Shown here in pieces: positions 1-7,858 of a stretch of 30,501 nt of DNA. How positions within the stretch are numbered: position 1 is the first letter of the stretch; each line of letters begins with the position of its first letter. The DNA comes from an uncultured Actinomycetes bacterium (GTDB taxonomy: Bacteria > Actinomycetota > Actinomycetes > Nanopelagicales > Nanopelagicaceae). The notes under the pieces are model-generated. The model searched no databases, was not told the origin of the DNA, and was given only the letters and a program-made list of their open reading frames with translations. Location of the stretch: NCBI GenBank assembly GCA_903899145.1, contig CAIUHY010000120.1, positions 1 to 30,501 of the forward strand, in the 5' to 3' direction. The position numbers and the translations under genes are program-made.

Positions 1-562
1 ACGTGTAGTTGATTTCAAGAACACCGTGATCATCATGACCACAAATCTTGGAACTCGCGATATTTCAAAGAGCCTAGGCCTTGGATTCCATAACGCAGAT
101 GATGCACTTGGAAACTATGAGCGTATGAAGGCAAAGGTTGGCGATGAACTCAAGAATCATTTCCGCCCTGAATTCCTTAACCGTATTGATGAAGTTGTTG
201 TCTTCCATCAACTATCTGAAGATGAAATTATTCAAATTGTTGATCTTATGATTGCTAACTTGGACGAGCGTCTTCGTGCGAAAGATATGGGTATTGAGCT
301 CACATCGGCAGCAAAGCTACTGCTTGCAAAGCGTGGATATGACCCACTACTTGGAGCGCGTCCACTTCGTCGAACAATTCAACGTGAGATAGAAGATGTG
401 CTTTCTGAGAAGATTTTGTTTGGTGATGTAAAACCAGGTGAAATTACACTTGTTGACGTTGCTGTTGAAGGCGAAAAGGAAATCTTTACCTTCAAAGGTG
501 TCGTTAAGTCTGCGATGCCAGATACTCCTGGTGACCTAGAAAGCGCACCAACTTCTAACTAA
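1..562 (+). CDS. clpC: ClpC-type Clp protease ATPase subunit, 3' end only
   Basis: C-terminal part of a Hsp100/ClpC unfoldase, the ATP-driven ring that feeds substrates to ClpP. The frame is open from base 2, so the gene starts before the window; about 186 residues are visible. Seen: a sensor-1 region reading TTNLGT, the FRPEFLNRIDE segment with the arginine-finger region of AAA+ domain 2, and the sensor-2 motif GARPLRRTIQ, followed by a short acidic tail. These are typical of ClpC/ClpB; ClpC is preferred because ClpC and mutY/radA are near neighbours in actinobacteria and the C-terminus lacks a ClpX or HslU pattern. The TAA stop (560-562) overlaps the TAG stop of the convergent mutY (559-561). 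Confidence 0.93.
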   Translation, partial: RVVDFKNTVIIMTTNLGTRDISKSLGLGFHNADDALGNYERMKAKVGDELKNHFRPEFLNRIDEVVVFHQLSEDEIIQIVDLMIANLDERLRAKDMGIELTSAAKLLLAKRGYDPLLGARPLRRTIQREIEDVLSEKILFGDVKPGEITLVDVAVEGEKEIFTFKGVVKSAMPDTPGDLESAPTSN

Positions 563-1398
563 TTAGGTAATTGATAACTCTTGCCGGTTGCCTCAATAAG
601 GCCATCGGCAAGTAGTGTTTTTAGGGCTAATTCCACTTGCGTTTCATCGTGCCAGATTTTTTTAAGTGCACCTTTTGTTTGCTTTTGATTCTCTCTCAGC
701 GCCTGCACAATTACTCCGCGACATTGACGATCAGTCCCTGCCCATCCTTGAGATTTCTTTTTGATTTCAGATTCTGGATAGCCCCTTTCACGCCATGAGC
801 ACTCCTTCTTGAGTGGACATTTGTCACAGAGGGGATTACGCGCAGTACAGATGAGGGCACCTAGCTCCATTGTTGCAGCTGCCCATTTCGCACCATCATT
901 TGGAATTAATTCATAACGAAGTTTACGTTCGGTCTTACTTGGGGCTGATGTTGCAAATTGTTCGCCGTCAATTACTCGCGAAAAAAGTCTGCGGATATTT
1001 ACATCTAAAACAAGAGAGGATTCGTTATAAGCAAATGCTGCAATTGCTGCGGCCGTATAGTCACCAACTCCAGGAAGTGATTGAAGGTCTTCGATTGCCT
1101 TAGGAACTTGATTATTAAAATTCTTGCTGATTTCTCTTGCTGCTTCATATAATCGAAGAGCCCTTCGCGGATAGCCTAAACGCCCCCAAGCTTTAATAAC
1201 ATCACTTTTCTTTGCAGCTGCTAAGTCTTGAGGAGTCGGCCAACGGGTGAGCCACTCAGTCCAGATTGGTAATACCCGATTTACGGGCGTTTGTTGAAGC
1301 ATGTACTCACTCACCATGACACCCCAAGGAGTTGTATCGCGCCAAGGCAAATCACGCTTGTTTTTATCAAACCAACGAAGTACTACAGCTTGTTTCAC
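559..1398 (-). CDS. mutY: A/G-specific adenine DNA glycosylase MutY
   Basis: Base-excision repair enzyme that removes adenine mispaired with 8-oxoguanine. Seen: an N-terminal RDLPWR..PWGVMVSEYMLQQTPV block with the expected catalytic Glu31, a helix-hairpin-helix LPGVGDYTAAAIAAFA, the catalytic Asp132 in LDVNIRR, and a four-cysteine [4Fe-4S] loop C184-x6-C191-x2-C194-x5-C200. At 279 residues it lacks a full NUDIX-like 8-oxoG reading domain and ends in a short winged-helix-like tail, which is the usual actinobacterial form. The GTG start at 1398 lies 11 nt after the radA stop, so the two are probably cotranscribed. Confidence 0.95.
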   Translation of the reverse strand: MKQAVVLRWFDKNKRDLPWRDTTPWGVMVSEYMLQQTPVNRVLPIWTEWLTRWPTPQDLAAAKKSDVIKAWGRLGYPRRALRLYEAAREISKNFNNQVPKAIEDLQSLPGVGDYTAAAIAAFAYNESSLVLDVNIRRLFSRVIDGEQFATSAPSKTERKLRYELIPNDGAKWAAATMELGALICTARNPLCDKCPLKKECSWRERGYPESEIKKKSQGWAGTDRQCRGVIVQALRENQKQTKGALKKIWHDETQVELALKTLLADGLIEATGKSYQLPN

Positions 1399-1409
1399 GA
1401 GAATATCTT

Positions 1410-2780
1410 TTAGTTGATTTTTACTTTAGCAATCGCTTGTTCAAGACGAGCAACTTCCATAATTTCAATTCCAGTAATTTTTAGATCAGAACCTACCGGA
1501 ACTATTGCGCGCTTAAATCCAAGACGAGCGGCTTCAGCAATTCGCTGCTGCGCACCAGTTACTTTGCGAATTTCACCGGCAAGCCCAACTTCACCAATCG
1601 CAACAAGATCTGCAGGGAGTGCTAATCCTTTTGCAGCAGATGCAACAGCAAGTGCTACCGCAAGATCCGCAGAAGGCTCATTCATTTTCATTCCACCAAC
1701 TGTCGCAACGTATACATCGCGGCCAGAGAGTCTAATGTTTGCGCGAAGTTCAAGAACAGCGAGTGTCATTGCAGTTCGAGGAGTATCTAAGCCTGATGTG
1801 ACCCTACGGGAGTTTCCAAAATCGCGACCCTCGGCAACTGGAGTCCCAACAAGTGCTTGTATCTCGGCAAGTAATGGCCTACGTCCTTCTAGTGCCACGG
1901 TTACGCAGGTGCCTGGGACTGGCTCACTATGCCTAGTTGTAAATAAACCTGTGGGATCAGTCAAACTTGTTATGCCTGATTCACTCATATCAAAGCATCC
2001 AACTTCATCAGATGCTCCAAAGCGATTCTTTATCGCACGGATAAGGCGTAAGCGAGAGTGGCGCTCACCTTCAAAATTTAAAACAACGTCAACTAGATGC
2101 TCAAGTAACCTAGGGCCAGCAATTGACCCATCTTTAGTCACATGTCCAACAAGTACTAAAGTGATATTTCGGTCTTTTGCAATTCTAATAAGCGCAGCAG
2201 CAATCTCTCGAACTTGAGTTACTCCACCAGGCACACCATCGACTGCGTTACTTGAAATTGTTTGAATAGAGTCAATGATAAGCAACTCTGGTTTAACTGC
2301 GTCAATATGAGCAATGACAGAACCTAATTCATTCTCTGCTGCTAACCACAGATTTGGATCAATTGCATTTAAGCGTTCAGCTCGCAAACGAACCTGCGAG
2401 GCCGATTCCTCACCACTTATATAAAGAGCAGTCATCTTCTCTTTAGCAGATTGTGCAGCAACGGAGAGTAGAAGCGTTGATTTACCTACACCTGGTTCAC
2501 CTGCGAGAAGAATTGCCGCTCCTGGCACTAAGCCACCACCAAGTACTCGGTCTAATTCACTTACGCCACTTGAGCGTGCTTTTGCGTTCTCTAAATTTAC
2601 TTCACCGATTGGTATTGCGTTTTGCGAAACGGCCCCAGGAACGAGCGAAAGTTTCTTTGGCGCGGCAATCTCTTCAACACTTCCCCAAGCTTGGCATTCA
2701 CCACATCTGCCAACCCATTTTGTTGATGTCCATCCGCATTCAGCGCAGCGGAAAGGATCTTTAGCGGGTGCCTTGGCCAC
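1410..2780 (-). CDS. radA: DNA repair protein RadA (Sms)
   Basis: RecA-like ATPase that helps process recombination intermediates, acting as a branch-migration helicase in other bacteria. Seen from the chosen start: a C4 zinc finger (Cys12, Cys15, Cys26, Cys29) in the order typical of RadA, a Walker A GEPGVGKST at residues 94-102, the RadA-specific KNRFG motif at 251-255, and a C-terminal Lon-protease-like domain. The open frame runs up to 2876, but GTG at 2780 gives the standard opening MAKAPAKDPFRCAECGW and 456 residues, the normal size. It overlaps the upstream gene by 20 nt, suggesting translational coupling. In many actinobacteria disA sits next to radA; it is not here. Confidence 0.95.
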   Translation of the reverse strand: MAKAPAKDPFRCAECGWTSTKWVGRCGECQAWGSVEEIAAPKKLSLVPGAVSQNAIPIGEVNLENAKARSSGVSELDRVLGGGLVPGAAILLAGEPGVGKSTLLLSVAAQSAKEKMTALYISGEESASQVRLRAERLNAIDPNLWLAAENELGSVIAHIDAVKPELLIIDSIQTISSNAVDGVPGGVTQVREIAAALIRIAKDRNITLVLVGHVTKDGSIAGPRLLEHLVDVVLNFEGERHSRLRLIRAIKNRFGASDEVGCFDMSESGITSLTDPTGLFTTRHSEPVPGTCVTVALEGRRPLLAEIQALVGTPVAEGRDFGNSRRVTSGLDTPRTAMTLAVLELRANIRLSGRDVYVATVGGMKMNEPSADLAVALAVASAAKGLALPADLVAIGEVGLAGEIRKVTGAQQRIAEAARLGFKRAIVPVGSDLKITGIEIMEVARLEQAIAKVKIN

Positions 2781-3591
2781 GAGCTGCAACTGTTGCTGGG
2801 TGAATTTGGAATAGTGGAAGTTCACGCTTGCGTTGTTTCTTTGCTGTTGCCGCGATTGCTTGAACACGAGCATCACAGTGCTTTACTAACTCCGCGTAAG
2901 CTTCTGGGCCCATGAGGGCAATGAGTTCATTGTTATTAGATTTATAAACAGGTTCACGTCCAACGTGAGCTTCAGTATTTGCAGTGCAGTACCAAGCAAA
3001 ATCTTTTCCTCCATCGCCCCATGCAAGTCGCTCATACTCACCAATAACGGTTACTGAAATTTCTTGATCACCAAATTCTCTTGTCTCAAAACTTCTGCGG
3101 ATTGGTAGCTGCCAGCAAACATCTGGTTTTGTTTCGACGAAATGCACTCCTTCTGTTTCTGCAAGGTGGTGTAATACACAGCCAAATGAACCTGTAAATC
3201 CAGGTGCTGCATGGCCCATTCGATTCAAGAAAATACAAGAGTCATTTACTTTACGAGTCTTGCGATCACTATCTAACCCAACTTCCGAAATCTTAAGCTT
3301 GCCGCCTTTTTTCTTTGGCTGTGCTTCATCGTAGAACTGCCACATTTCTGGCGTGAGACGAGTAGCGACTTTTTGGGTTCGTGCCTCATCTTCTTCATCT
3401 GAGTAATATGCTCCATCAGAACAACATCCTGCGTCTGGCTTATCTGCATCAATTCCACAGCATCCAGCACCATAAATACATGTCCAATATGAGGTTAGCC
3501 AGGTAAGGTCACAGCGGAAGATCTCCTCTGGTTTTGCAGGATCGGCAAATTCAACAAAGTCACGAGCGAAACCATCTTTTACCTCAGGCAT
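2761..3591 (-). CDS. conserved actinobacterial cysteine-rich protein, possible metal-binding (YkgJ-like)
   Basis: About 276 residues, soluble, with no signal peptide or membrane segment. It contains many cysteines: TWTCIYGAGCC, AGCCSDGA, SCIFLN, FGCVLHHL, KPDVCWQLPIRR and WYCTA. The spacing GCC...C.FL...C.LH...KP..CW.LP resembles the YkgJ/UPF0153 type of putative Zn/Fe-binding proteins, but this is pattern reading, not a domain search. I recognise similar actinobacterial proteins of unknown function. The frame opens at 3708, but that would run antisense through proC; ATG 3591 gives the FARDFVEFADP opening I expect for the family and leaves 31 nt to the divergent proC start. It is the first gene of a probable operon with radA and mutY, so a link to DNA repair is possible but unproven. 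Confidence 0.8.
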   Translation of the reverse strand: MPEVKDGFARDFVEFADPAKPEEIFRCDLTWLTSYWTCIYGAGCCGIDADKPDAGCCSDGAYYSDEEDEARTQKVATRLTPEMWQFYDEAQPKKKGGKLKISEVGLDSDRKTRKVNDSCIFLNRMGHAAPGFTGSFGCVLHHLAETEGVHFVETKPDVCWQLPIRRSFETREFGDQEISVTVIGEYERLAWGDGGKDFAWYCTANTEAHVGREPVYKSNNNELIALMGPEAYAELVKHCDARVQAIAATAKKQRKRELPLFQIHPATVAARGQGTR

Positions 3592-3599
3592 AGTGTGAG

Positions 3600-3605
3600 A
3601 GTCTA
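3600..3605 (-). promoter_or_regulatory. putative -10 box for the cysteine-rich protein gene
   Basis: TAGACT on the minus strand fits the actinobacterial TANNNT consensus and lies 8 nt before ATG 3591. No Shine-Dalgarno motif or clear -35 is visible. If real, the mRNA would have a 0-2 nt leader. Confidence 0.4.
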
Positions 3606-3610
3606 TTGGG

Positions 3611-3616
3611 TAGGCT
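3611..3616 (+). promoter_or_regulatory. putative -10 box for proC, leaderless type
   Basis: TAGGCT (TANNNT) followed by exactly 6 nt and then GTG 3623. No Shine-Dalgarno motif is present, so transcription would start at the start codon itself. It lies only 5 bp from the opposing -10 box at 3600-3605. Confidence 0.45.
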
Positions 3617-3622
3617 CTGTAT

Positions 3623-4438
3623 GTGGCGAACTTAAAAATCCAATCTTCACGAGTCGGCATCATCGGGGTTGGCAATATGGGTGAAGCTGTACTTGCAGGA
3701 TTGATCAAGGCAGGCGTCCCTCAAGAGCTGATTTGTTTTTCCGTGCGTAGTACAGAGCGTAAAATTGAGGTTGAAAAGAAGTACCAGGTTAAGTCTGCTT
3801 CAAATATCGCCCTAGCAAAAGAGTCAGATATTTTGTTGCTTGCAGTGAAGCCACAAGGACTTGATGAATTGCTCACAGAGATTGCACCCTCCGTAAATCC
3901 AAGTGCCGTAGTTGTGTCCTTCTTGGCTGGCAAGAGAACTGTGCTTCTAGAAGCTGCCCTAAATCCTAAACAGTCAGTTATTCGAGTAATGCCAAACACT
4001 CCAATGATGTTCGGTGAAGGAATGTCAATTATCTCGGCTGGTAAAAGCGTTAAAGAAAGTGATTTAGAGTATTTACGGGAAATTTTATTAGGCTGTGGAA
4101 AGGTGATTGAAGTGAGTGAAGATTTACAAGATGCAACAGCAGCAACAAGTGGGTCTGGCCCTGCTTACTTCTTTGCATTTGTTGAGGCAATTGTAAACGG
4201 AGCTGTAAAAATGGGAATTAGTGAGAAAGTTGCTACAGAGTTAGTTACCCAAACTATTGTTGGCGCAGCAAAAATGTTAGCTGAATCTGGCAAAAGTGCA
4301 TCAACATTACGTGAGAATGTAACAAGTCCTAAAGGAATGACTGCCGAAGCACTAGCAGTATTTAATGAAGGAAAACTACAAGACTTAGTTGCACGTGCTA
4401 TGAAAGCAGCAGCAGATCGTTCGCACGAACTGGCGTGA
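3623..4438 (+). CDS. proC: pyrroline-5-carboxylate reductase
   Basis: Last step of proline synthesis: NAD(P)H-dependent reduction of 1-pyrroline-5-carboxylate to proline, in the cytosol. Seen: an N-terminal Rossmann motif GIIGVGNMGEAVLAGL, the RVMPNTP segment, and the family C-terminal signature SGSGPAYFFAFVEA followed by the LRENVTSPKGMT block of the helical dimer domain. At 271 residues it is full length. The GTG start places the GxGxxG motif about 15 residues in, as usual. The stop overlaps the start of the next gene in a GTGA tetranucleotide, pointing to coupled translation with a secreted protein of unrelated function. Confidence 0.95.
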   Translation: MANLKIQSSRVGIIGVGNMGEAVLAGLIKAGVPQELICFSVRSTERKIEVEKKYQVKSASNIALAKESDILLLAVKPQGLDELLTEIAPSVNPSAVVVSFLAGKRTVLLEAALNPKQSVIRVMPNTPMMFGEGMSIISAGKSVKESDLEYLREILLGCGKVIEVSEDLQDATAATSGSGPAYFFAFVEAIVNGAVKMGISEKVATELVTQTIVGAAKMLAESGKSASTLRENVTSPKGMTAEALAVFNEGKLQDLVARAMKAAADRSHELA

Positions 4439-5385
4439 AAAAGAACTTTATTACGGCGCTAGCTTTTTTATTGCTAGTTAATATAAATACTGCGAATGCA
4501 GTCAAAAAACCTATCGTAGTAACGACCTTGCCGATTTCTTTTGCGATCCCGTTATCTGGCGGCGATCAAATCTCAGATGTTCTAACCAACAGTTCAGGTG
4601 TCTTTCTTATTGGGACGATCGAAACATCAACTTCAACATTTGTAACTGCGCCAGCACTTGGTGGCTCTAGTGACGGATTTATATCTGCCGTGAGCTATAC
4701 AGGCCAACAGTTATGGAATCTACGCCTTGGCACTGAACTAGATGATGTGGCCACAGCAGGTTATATAGATTCACTCGGTAATATTTGGGTAGCAGGCGCA
4801 ACTGCCATACCAGCGCCACAAGTAACGTCAACACCTTTGCCACCAAATACCCTTAATCCTTCCCAAATCCAAGTAGAGCCAGTCACGCCACCAACTAGTG
4901 GCTTAAAGCGTCTTGTTATATGGGAGATTAGCCCAAGTGGATCACTCCTTAATACCTACTCGGCTGATTCAACAGATGTTCTCATCCCGAGCGCAATTAC
5001 TTTGAAACTAAAGAAGATTACGGTCACGGGAGTTAGTAATAGTTCAAGTGCAAATACATTTGAATCAATAGTAGGCACGACGGGGTTATCGCAAATTAAA
5101 TTAGCTAAGCAAAAGAATGCTCTCAACAAAGCAGTAACTCTCATGAAGAGTTCCCTTTATAGTTGGCAAAGCTTTGCAACATCGAAGGCAATCTCTGGGA
5201 TTCCTGCCTTTAAACCACATGGGAAGACATCAGTTCTTATCAAGAGTTTAACCAAAGGTGGGATGATAGGGCTTTATACATTTTCAGGTTCTTTGGTTTC
5301 TCTCAAATATCAACCAGGATTCGGATTGGTACTAGCAAATAGTGATCAGGGAACATATAACTTGCTTTTGCTTAATACAAAATAA
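4435..5385 (+). CDS. secreted protein with SBBP/beta-propeller-like repeats, unknown function
   Basis: 316 residues. A classical signal peptide is visible: KK, then a hydrophobic stretch FITALAFLLLVNI, and an ANA cleavage site near residue 22. The mature part has a stretch reading DGFISAVSYTGQQLWNLRLG and then SLGNIWVAGAT, which resembles the SBBP/seven-bladed propeller repeat in which surface proteins compare trace labels and values. The rest is Ser/Thr-rich beta-like sequence with no catalytic motif I recognise and no membrane anchor or sortase signal. The GTG start overlaps the proC stop by 4 nt. It converges on the large secreted protein at 5388-7766, with only 2 nt between the stop codons. 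Confidence 0.75.
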   Translation: MKKNFITALAFLLLVNINTANAVKKPIVVTTLPISFAIPLSGGDQISDVLTNSSGVFLIGTIETSTSTFVTAPALGGSSDGFISAVSYTGQQLWNLRLGTELDDVATAGYIDSLGNIWVAGATAIPAPQVTSTPLPPNTLNPSQIQVEPVTPPTSGLKRLVIWEISPSGSLLNTYSADSTDVLIPSAITLKLKKITVTGVSNSSSANTFESIVGTTGLSQIKLAKQKNALNKAVTLMKSSLYSWQSFATSKAISGIPAFKPHGKTSVLIKSLTKGGMIGLYTFSGSLVSLKYQPGFGLVLANSDQGTYNLLLLNTK

Positions 5386-5397
5386 TTTTATTTAAGC
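5370..5397. terminator. possible bidirectional AT-rich stem-loop at a convergent junction
   Basis: Inverted repeat with 6-bp outer arms GCTTAA/TTAAGC, three mismatches, then AAA/TTT, spanning both stop codons. It is the only palindrome I see at this junction. The stem is weak and lacks G+C, so terminator function is tentative. Confidence 0.25.
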
Positions 5398-7766
5398 TTG
5401 TAAGCAATCAACTTTCCATTAATTCCAGCAAGAGCATACTTAATCCCACCTAAGTTAATCCATTCAACTTTACCTGAGTTGGAAACATTTGATGCTGTTA
5501 CAAGTGAAACTATTCTGCTCGTAGTATTTAGGCTACATAGTCTTGCCTGACAGTTAAAAAGAATATTTTTTCCATCGGTTTGCATTGGCGCGGCAGGTGT
5601 TCCAAATATTCCAGAACTAACTTGATTTACTTTAGCGGGACTAGCTACATCTACGTAGCGAATGCTATCGGCGTCTGGAAGTGATATACCAGTTGATGCC
5701 ATCCAACTTGCCTTGATATGTCCAGCAAGATTAACAAGTCCTACGTCATATCCGGCGATAACTACACCACTAGAATATGAATCTAGTGTGGAGTAGGCCC
5801 AGTCTTCAGGTAAAGCACTTCCACGGGTTGCTAAACGAACTGCTTCTTGGACTGGTTGCTTTTGTTGGTTAATTTGCAAAACAGAGTCGTAAATTAAATA
5901 AATATCTGAATCGATATTGAGAGCCCGCATATGGAATCCAACATCACCTGTTGTACGACCATCAGCAGCGCGGTCTCCATCAACTAATTCGTATTGCCAA
6001 ATTCCTGAAGATTGAACTGCTCCCAAAATAATTCCCTGGCTTTGGTCACGATAAAAAACTTGCAGACCATCAGGTGTATCAACGCAAGCACTCGCCCCAC
6101 TTACATCACTTGACGTGCGGACACGGCTAATATCTTTATAGTCATTGATAATTGGGCCATTGCCATCAACAATGCTGTATTTCCATTTTTTCCCGTTATA
6201 TCCCGCATAACGAAGCCATTTCTTTGTTACATCACCGTAGAAGACATCTAAGCGCTGAGTTTTGCCCGGTGCTGAAGTGCAAACAGAGATATAACCAGAT
6301 ACGTCATCGGTAGTTCTTCCAGATGTATCTGAGTTCCCATCGATGATTTGTTTGCTCCATTTACCTGCGCTCCACGTCGCAAGTGTTATGTTCCCGACTT
6401 TAGAGTTGCTGTAAATAACTGCAGGTTTTCCTTGAAATGTTGTTGTTGCTAGATATTTTGCATCAGCTGCGGGGTCTATAGCAGTAGAAACCCAGCCTTG
6501 TTGTGGGGTAATTGAGTTACTTTTTGTCCCTGACGATGTACCAGATTGATTTGCCGCGGTAACAGTAAATGTGTATGAAACACCATTTTTTAATCCTGTG
6601 GCTTTTATAGGACTGTTAGTACCTGTAAAAATACTTGAACTGCCATCAACTTTTACAGTGTAAGAATCAACAGGTGAGGTTCGAGCATTATCTGGTGGGT
6701 CAAAATTAATAATTGCATATTTATCACCAACGAGCGCCCGAACATTACGAGGTTGGTTAGGTAGCCCTGCAGGTTTACCTCCGGGCGGTTTTGTCATCAT
6801 ATCTTGGAGCATCCCAAGCACAATCGGCCCCGGACTTCGAAAGACTGCTCCTGGTGGCCAACTTGGGGTCATGAGAGCATTGGGCCCAGAGTTTTGAAAT
6901 ATTACTTGGTCTAAATGGCTTACTGAAGAACCAGGCTGGTATGGATTTGGAGTAAACAGAACAGGCTTCATACTATTATTTGCCGCAATTCCAATCGGAC
7001 CATTCCATACTAAAGTATTTTGAAATGCTTGCCCAAGTTGTGTTGAGGGTGAAGGTAAATCCATTAAGCGACTTCCATCGGGTGTTATTGAAAATGCGTC
7101 AAATGGTGTTGGGCGATTTAGCTGTCCAATCCCAGTCTCTGGGTAGTAAACGTCGTTAGAGATAAAACCTAACCCATGTGCAAACTCATGAAGAATTATG
7201 GACTCAAGATCATATTGATTAGGTGGACACTTACCATCTGTACCAAGATAGAAAAGATTCTGCATCGCAGCATTAATATTGATTCTAATTTCAGGGCTTG
7301 TTGGATCTAAATCTTTACCAGAAAGGGCATTTGCCATTGCAGATGAATACCAAACAGTTTGATCTGGGGCACCTGGGAAATTATTAAAATAATTAACCGC
7401 GCTAGCAGAAGCTAACACGCCGGCAGACGTTTCAACCTGCGAAGATGCTGTTACGTTTACAGGTGTTGATGAACTCCAGTTATCTGACCAAATGTTGATT
7501 GCCGCTTGAATCGGAATTTGTTCTTCTGCAGGAACATTTTGAAAGCTGACATTAATTGTACTTGCAGTATTTAAATGAGATGTGTTTGAGGTTGGGGTGG
7601 AGGTAGACCCTATTTTGCTTGCTACCCCTGGGGCAGCATATGTATAGGACCATCCTGCCGAGATTTCTTTAACTGTGGTTGCTGTAGCCGATGAAACAGG
7701 AAGCGCAAGGCTGATAATGAGAGTTGCCGACACCAGGAGTGATGTACTGATATTCCTAGCCCGCAT
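5388..7766 (-). CDS. large secreted protein: HExxH zinc-protease-like domain, fibronectin type III, C-terminal propeller
   Basis: 792 residues. A signal peptide spans about residues 1-29 (LLVSATLIISLALPVSSATA). The N-terminal domain has HEFAHGLGF near residue 192, a HExxHxxG zinc-binding motif with its catalytic Glu, and later NALMTP, which could be a metzincin Met-turn. Position 11 of the extended metzincin motif is Ser rather than His or Asp, so the third metal ligand is unclear. A fibronectin type III domain follows (about 337-420), then three or four repeats with recurring W..xIVDGN...DV patterns, suggesting a propeller. No sortase or anchor signal is seen. Likely an exported peptidase acting on proteins or polymers outside the cell; substrate unknown. 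Confidence 0.8.
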   Translation of the reverse strand: MRARNISTSLLVSATLIISLALPVSSATATTVKEISAGWSYTYAAPGVASKIGSTSTPTSNTSHLNTASTINVSFQNVPAEEQIPIQAAINIWSDNWSSSTPVNVTASSQVETSAGVLASASAVNYFNNFPGAPDQTVWYSSAMANALSGKDLDPTSPEIRININAAMQNLFYLGTDGKCPPNQYDLESIILHEFAHGLGFISNDVYYPETGIGQLNRPTPFDAFSITPDGSRLMDLPSPSTQLGQAFQNTLVWNGPIGIAANNSMKPVLFTPNPYQPGSSVSHLDQVIFQNSGPNALMTPSWPPGAVFRSPGPIVLGMLQDMMTKPPGGKPAGLPNQPRNVRALVGDKYAIINFDPPDNARTSPVDSYTVKVDGSSSIFTGTNSPIKATGLKNGVSYTFTVTAANQSGTSSGTKSNSITPQQGWVSTAIDPAADAKYLATTTFQGKPAVIYSNSKVGNITLATWSAGKWSKQIIDGNSDTSGRTTDDVSGYISVCTSAPGKTQRLDVFYGDVTKKWLRYAGYNGKKWKYSIVDGNGPIINDYKDISRVRTSSDVSGASACVDTPDGLQVFYRDQSQGIILGAVQSSGIWQYELVDGDRAADGRTTGDVGFHMRALNIDSDIYLIYDSVLQINQQKQPVQEAVRLATRGSALPEDWAYSTLDSYSSGVVIAGYDVGLVNLAGHIKASWMASTGISLPDADSIRYVDVASPAKVNQVSSGIFGTPAAPMQTDGKNILFNCQARLCSLNTTSRIVSLVTASNVSNSGKVEWINLGGIKYALAGINGKLIAYKLK

Positions 7767-7774
7767 AGTGAAAA

Positions 7775-7780
7775 ATCTTA
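7775..7780 (-). promoter_or_regulatory. putative -10 box for the secreted protease-like gene
   Basis: TAAGAT on the minus strand, 8 nt before ATG 7766. There is no convincing Shine-Dalgarno motif in the interval. It fits the near-leaderless pattern seen at other divergent starts in this window. Confidence 0.4.
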
Positions 7781-7804
7781 CTGTGCAAATGGGGTAGTAA
7801 ATGC

Positions 7805-7853
7805 TTGTACTCTAATTTCACAGCAAATACATAGATTAATTGCAAATGGAGGG
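7805..7853 (+). promoter_or_regulatory. putative promoter and strong RBS of the glutaredoxin-like gene
   Basis: TTGTAC (7805-7810), a 17-nt spacer and TACATA (7828-7833) could form a sigma-70-type promoter. A GGAGGG ribosome-binding site at 7848-7853 lies 5 nt before ATG 7859 and fixes the start. The RBS is clear; the promoter boxes are tentative. Confidence 0.4.
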
Positions 7854-7858
7854 TAGAT

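Noticed and set aside
1414..2217. 267-codon open frame antisense to radA
   Set aside because: It lies wholly inside radA, and its product is a low-complexity Ser/Arg/Ala mix with no family pattern. It reflects codon bias of the real gene.
2781..2876. 32-residue N-terminal extension of RadA
   Set aside because: It would overlap the upstream gene by over 100 nt and reads as a Gln-rich out-of-frame shadow. GTG 2780 gives the family's normal start.
3592..3708. 39-residue N-terminal extension of the cysteine-rich protein
   Set aside because: It is antisense to the proC Rossmann motif and lies past the presumed promoter; ATG 3591 fits better.
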